From Denitratisoma sp. (GTDB lineage: Bacteria > Pseudomonadota > Gammaproteobacteria > Burkholderiales > Rhodocyclaceae), in assembly GCA_032027165.1 (NCBI GenBank), contig JAVSMO010000001.1:2631746-2695745 (forward strand): 64,000 bases of DNA, in the 5' to 3' direction. Positions within the stretch are counted from its first letter, which is position 1; the number at the start of each line of letters is the position of its first letter. The notes below the pieces were generated by a model. That model was given only the letters and a program-made list of their open reading frames with translations. It was not told the DNA's origin and did no database searches. Below are positions 61,921 through 64,000 of this stretch, piece after piece. Made by a program: the position numbers and the translations under genes.

Positions 61921-62125
61921 GCTGCGAGGCGGCGATGCGGGTGGGCGAATTCGGCGAAGAGTTGATTCCAGGCAGGCTGCATTGATCGGCCGGTTCTCGG
62001 CCGAAGCGGAAGTTCAATCGCTCAAGCGCGAACCGCCGTTACCGACCCAATACGGACGTTCAACGCCGCGGTTCAGCGGCGGCGCGCAGCACAGTCCGCT
62101 GCTACGGTTTGTTGGGCAGTGGTGC

Positions 62126-62935
62126 TCACGTTGCACCCTTCATCGCCAACAGTTCCTTACTCAACGTCTTGGTTACCTCCCAAAGCATCGCAGCATCATC
62201 TGTCGAGAGCGTTACACCATGCGCACGCTCCTTCTCTGGATGTACGTAGTTTCTATAGTCGCGGAGGATAACCGCCACATCCTTGGCTGAACGTGAAATC
62301 CATCCAAGGTCGTGGCCAACGTCAATGTACGGGGCCAAAGTCCATTGGCGCAGATCGAGAGGCTTTCTTGTCTTTGCATCAATTGGGGCGGCATTTGAGC
62401 GAAATAGACAGCTTTTGTCCAAAAGCTTATTAGCCCTCGATACGAAGAGCGCCTCGAGCAACCCGCCCATCATCACAGTTGCGGCGAGTGGCGCATTAGC
62501 TTGCAGGCACCGCGTGCACTCCTCCCAGCGGCGACTCAGGATTGCCTGCATTTGCGGATCAGCGGCAAGTGGTGCGAAGGTTGGCGAGGCATCCCCTGTT
62601 CGGATCGTTGGCGTGACCACGAGAGCATCATTGCGAGCGTCGAGCAGCGCTGCTTTTGCGCGACTGACAGCGGTGACATAGGTGCTCTTTGCGGAGTTCC
62701 TATCGGTGGCATCGAGAATGGTGCGATAGGGATCATCAATGGAAGCGAGCACCTGCTGGCGCACACCCGGAGCGAGCACCATGCGCCGAGTCCGGAACCA
62801 ACTGAGGGCGGTAGCTTTGAGAAAGTCCTTTTGCTCAGCATTCCGAATCTGGGGCGCCTTGGTCTTGCTCAGGAGTTTGCGAGCGCGGTCCAGTTCGGCG
62901 ATGGCGCCTTCGATCTGGCTGTGCAAATCAGACAC
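62126..62935 (-). CDS. Hypothetical protein with HEPN-like RDYRNYVHP motif
   Basis: 269 residues, soluble. The C-terminal part reads DVAVILRDYRNYVHPEKE (219-236), the pattern of DUF4145/HEPN-type helical domains in which an Arg-x(4-6)-His pair can form an RNase site; here Arg225-x6-His232. N-terminal coiled helix (1-30). Base composition is clearly less GC-rich than the surrounding genes and rare codons are frequent, so it is probably acquired. Six bp after the next gene's stop, forming a pair. Confidence 0.68.
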   Translation of the reverse strand: MSDLHSQIEGAIAELDRARKLLSKTKAPQIRNAEQKDFLKATALSWFRTRRMVLAPGVRQQVLASIDDPYRTILDATDRNSAKSTYVTAVSRAKAALLDARNDALVVTPTIRTGDASPTFAPLAADPQMQAILSRRWEECTRCLQANAPLAATVMMGGLLEALFVSRANKLLDKSCLFRSNAAPIDAKTRKPLDLRQWTLAPYIDVGHDLGWISRSAKDVAVILRDYRNYVHPEKERAHGVTLSTDDAAMLWEVTKTLSKELLAMKGAT

Positions 62936-62941
62936 GGAAAG

Positions 62942-63523
62942 TTACCGGCGCTTAGTTTTCGACTTCGTCGTAGCCTGTTTCTTGGTCTGTCTCTTCTTTT
63001 TAGTGGGTGCCTCTGTGCCGCCAGGAAGAGTCATGGCGACTAGATTCTCACCCACGCTGTTGATCGTGAAGTCGCCCGGAGAAGAGCTGTCGAGATACCC
63101 GGCCGCCTTGGCGTTGTTGAGAGTTACGCGAGGGTTTGCGGGTCGCTTACGGCCAGCCAGCCTAGCTGCTTCTTGCAGGACGTCACCGTTCACAGAATCA
63201 CGTCTTTCTGCGGGTGGCGCCTCAAATCGGTAGTAGTACGCAACGGCCGCAGCAAACTGCTGGTCACTCTTTGGTGATTTCCCGGCGATGAAAGTCTTAA
63301 TATCCGTGGCTCCCGCGTTGCCGACAAGAGGAAGAACTGGTAGCGCTGCTGGATTCGTAGGCACGCTACTTCCATGAGGAGGGGCCTGCGGTGCGGCTGA
63401 AGACACCCCAAGTCCCTCGGCAATCCAACGGAGGACTCGCTGCTGGCGCTCGGACGGGAGATCCTTGAGTTGATCGAAGATCGCCTTCGCGATGTCGAAG
63501 TCGTCAGATTGTGCGTGTGTCAT
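62942..63523 (-). CDS. Hypothetical protein with basic tail
   Basis: 193 residues. N-terminus DIAKAIFDQLKDLPSERQQRVLRWIAEGLGV, a middle domain ATDIKTFIAGKSPKSDQQFAAAVAYYYRFEAPPAERRDSVNGDVLQEAARLAGRKRPANPRVTLNNAKAAGYLD that looks like a winged-helix or similar small fold, and a Lys-rich tail (KKKRQTKKQATTKSKTKRR) typical of nucleic-acid binding. Family not recognised. Lower GC than its surroundings; co-transcribed with 62126-62935. Confidence 0.68.
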   Translation of the reverse strand: MTHAQSDDFDIAKAIFDQLKDLPSERQQRVLRWIAEGLGVSSAAPQAPPHGSSVPTNPAALPVLPLVGNAGATDIKTFIAGKSPKSDQQFAAAVAYYYRFEAPPAERRDSVNGDVLQEAARLAGRKRPANPRVTLNNAKAAGYLDSSSPGDFTINSVGENLVAMTLPGGTEAPTKKKRQTKKQATTKSKTKRR

Positions 63524-63921
63524 GAATAGCGACCTCCGTCTGGACTAGTCGGTTCTGTCTGTGCTGCCTAACTTTGAATTAACGAAATAGGTGTCTGTTT
63601 AATTTTCCACGTCCGTTAGCGCCTGTCGAATGTCCATTCCTTGCCTCACGACCTATATAATTTTTATACGGACAGGGCGCCCATGAATCACTAGGAGACC
63701 AATTGTGCCCCGGAAGGAGGGAGTAAGCAATGCGATTGACATCGCCGAATCCGCTTTCTGGTTATCCGACAACCGTCCGCTCCTGGCCGAAAGCGGCATA
63801 CCGGCCTAATCTATTGACTGACCGCTTCGGCCGAGGACCAGCCGTAGCTAGATACACATGCCGCGGTTTTTCCCAGAAGCGGCACTTGCTTTCGCCGTAC
63901 CCCGGCGACTGACTTTTGTTT
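63524..63921. other. Intergenic region, no convincing gene
   Basis: About 400 bp of mixed composition. It holds a 60-codon open frame (63730-63912) with a good AAGGAGGGAG site but no recognisable protein features, and segments such as TGGCCGAAAGCGG (63784-63796) and GCTTCGGCCGAGG (63823-63835) that resemble pieces near 61994-62012 on the other side of the low-GC genes. One AAAGTCAGTC copy (reverse) lies at its right end. Confidence 0.5.
63907..63916 (-). repeat. AAAGTCAGTC motif copy 12
   Basis: Exact 10-mer, reverse orientation, 5 bp beyond a minus-strand stop codon. Confidence 0.85.
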
Positions 63922-64000
63922 TCAGCGCGCCGCGCCGTCTTCGCTTTCCGCCGGCCGGTCTTCGCCGGCCGCGCGGGCGCCCTGCGGGACGAAGCTCATC
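63922..64000 (-). CDS. C-terminal end of a gene entering from the right (uncertain)
   Basis: An open frame on the minus strand ends at the TGA at 63922-63924 with residues SFVPQGARAAGEDRPAESED and a short tail. High GC like the core genes; too short to identify, and could be a non-coding frame. Confidence 0.3.
   Translation of the reverse strand, partial: MSFVPQGARAAGEDRPAESEDGAAR

Noticed and set aside
63730..63912. 60-codon open frame with a good ribosome site
   Set aside because: Ordinary composition for random sequence, no recognisable motif and no neighbour in the same direction; kept only as a note on the intergenic region.
1..64000. CRISPR arrays, rRNA genes, transposase genes, replication origin
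   Set aside because: No regularly spaced repeats, rRNA-like stretches, transposase frames or DnaA-box clusters were seen.

Overview
The window is a compact, very GC-rich chromosomal segment (about two thirds G+C by eye) that looks like a betaproteobacterium, most likely of the Rhodocyclales type. This is inferred from gene families and from the neighbourhood yicC - kinase/phosphatase - rph - rdgB - hemW; no 16S gene is present. Genes are tightly packed and many neighbours are joined by 4-bp ATGA or GTGA stop/start overlaps.

Layout. (1) 1-14066, minus strand: one long gene train for a tryptophan-tryptophylquinone (TTQ) amine dehydrogenase. The order is aauB-aauE-aauD-aauA, a cytochrome c, DUF1329, DUF1302, an MMPL/RND transporter, a TerB-like protein, a YCF48-type propeller, an aldehyde dehydrogenase, a second cytochrome c, and two tandem MauG/CcpA-family diheme proteins, the last cut by the window edge. 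A divergent AraC/EutR-like regulator sits at 14291. (2) 15312-22092: an aminotransferase/UPF0261/HAD operon diverging from an aldehyde dehydrogenase/APC permease/MarR operon. (3) 22099-31173: lrp-ald, yicC, a Ser/Thr kinase-PP2C pair, rph, rdgB, hemW, an HD-GYP protein and trmB. (4) 31311-36092: a large PAS/GAF/GGDEF/EAL protein, thiSG and tRNA-Gly(CCC). (5) 36117-43148: a multiheme cytochrome module behind a clear sigma-54 promoter, next to its probable two-component system. (6) 43222-55321: housekeeping and metabolic genes (flavin reductase, mutY, ubiX, rapZ, crotonase, IorAB-type molybdenum hydroxylase, methyltransferase, EamA, GlxA-type regulator, homocysteine methyltransferase). (7) 55314-61839: a LexA/UmuD'-like pair with a palindromic operator region, a Na+/H+ antiporter, an XRE/nucleotidyltransferase pair, an outer-membrane barrel and two unknown proteins. 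(8) 62126-63523: a lower-GC two-gene island of unknown function.

How it works together. In region 1, a periplasmic TTQ enzyme would oxidise a primary (probably arylalkyl) amine to an aldehyde and pass electrons to cytochromes c, with the aldehyde dehydrogenase taking the product to the acid. The MMPL/DUF1302/DUF1329 genes would form an envelope transport or export unit dedicated to this pathway. A 17-bp motif upstream of aauB recurs at the same distance from the likely start site of the aminotransferase operon, suggesting a common activator.

The most striking unexplained signal is a 10-mer, AAAGTCAGTC, found 12 times on both strands. It occurs inside genes, where it brings in rare codons, and just after stop codons. 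This resembles a DNA-uptake-type or other genome-wide marker sequence.
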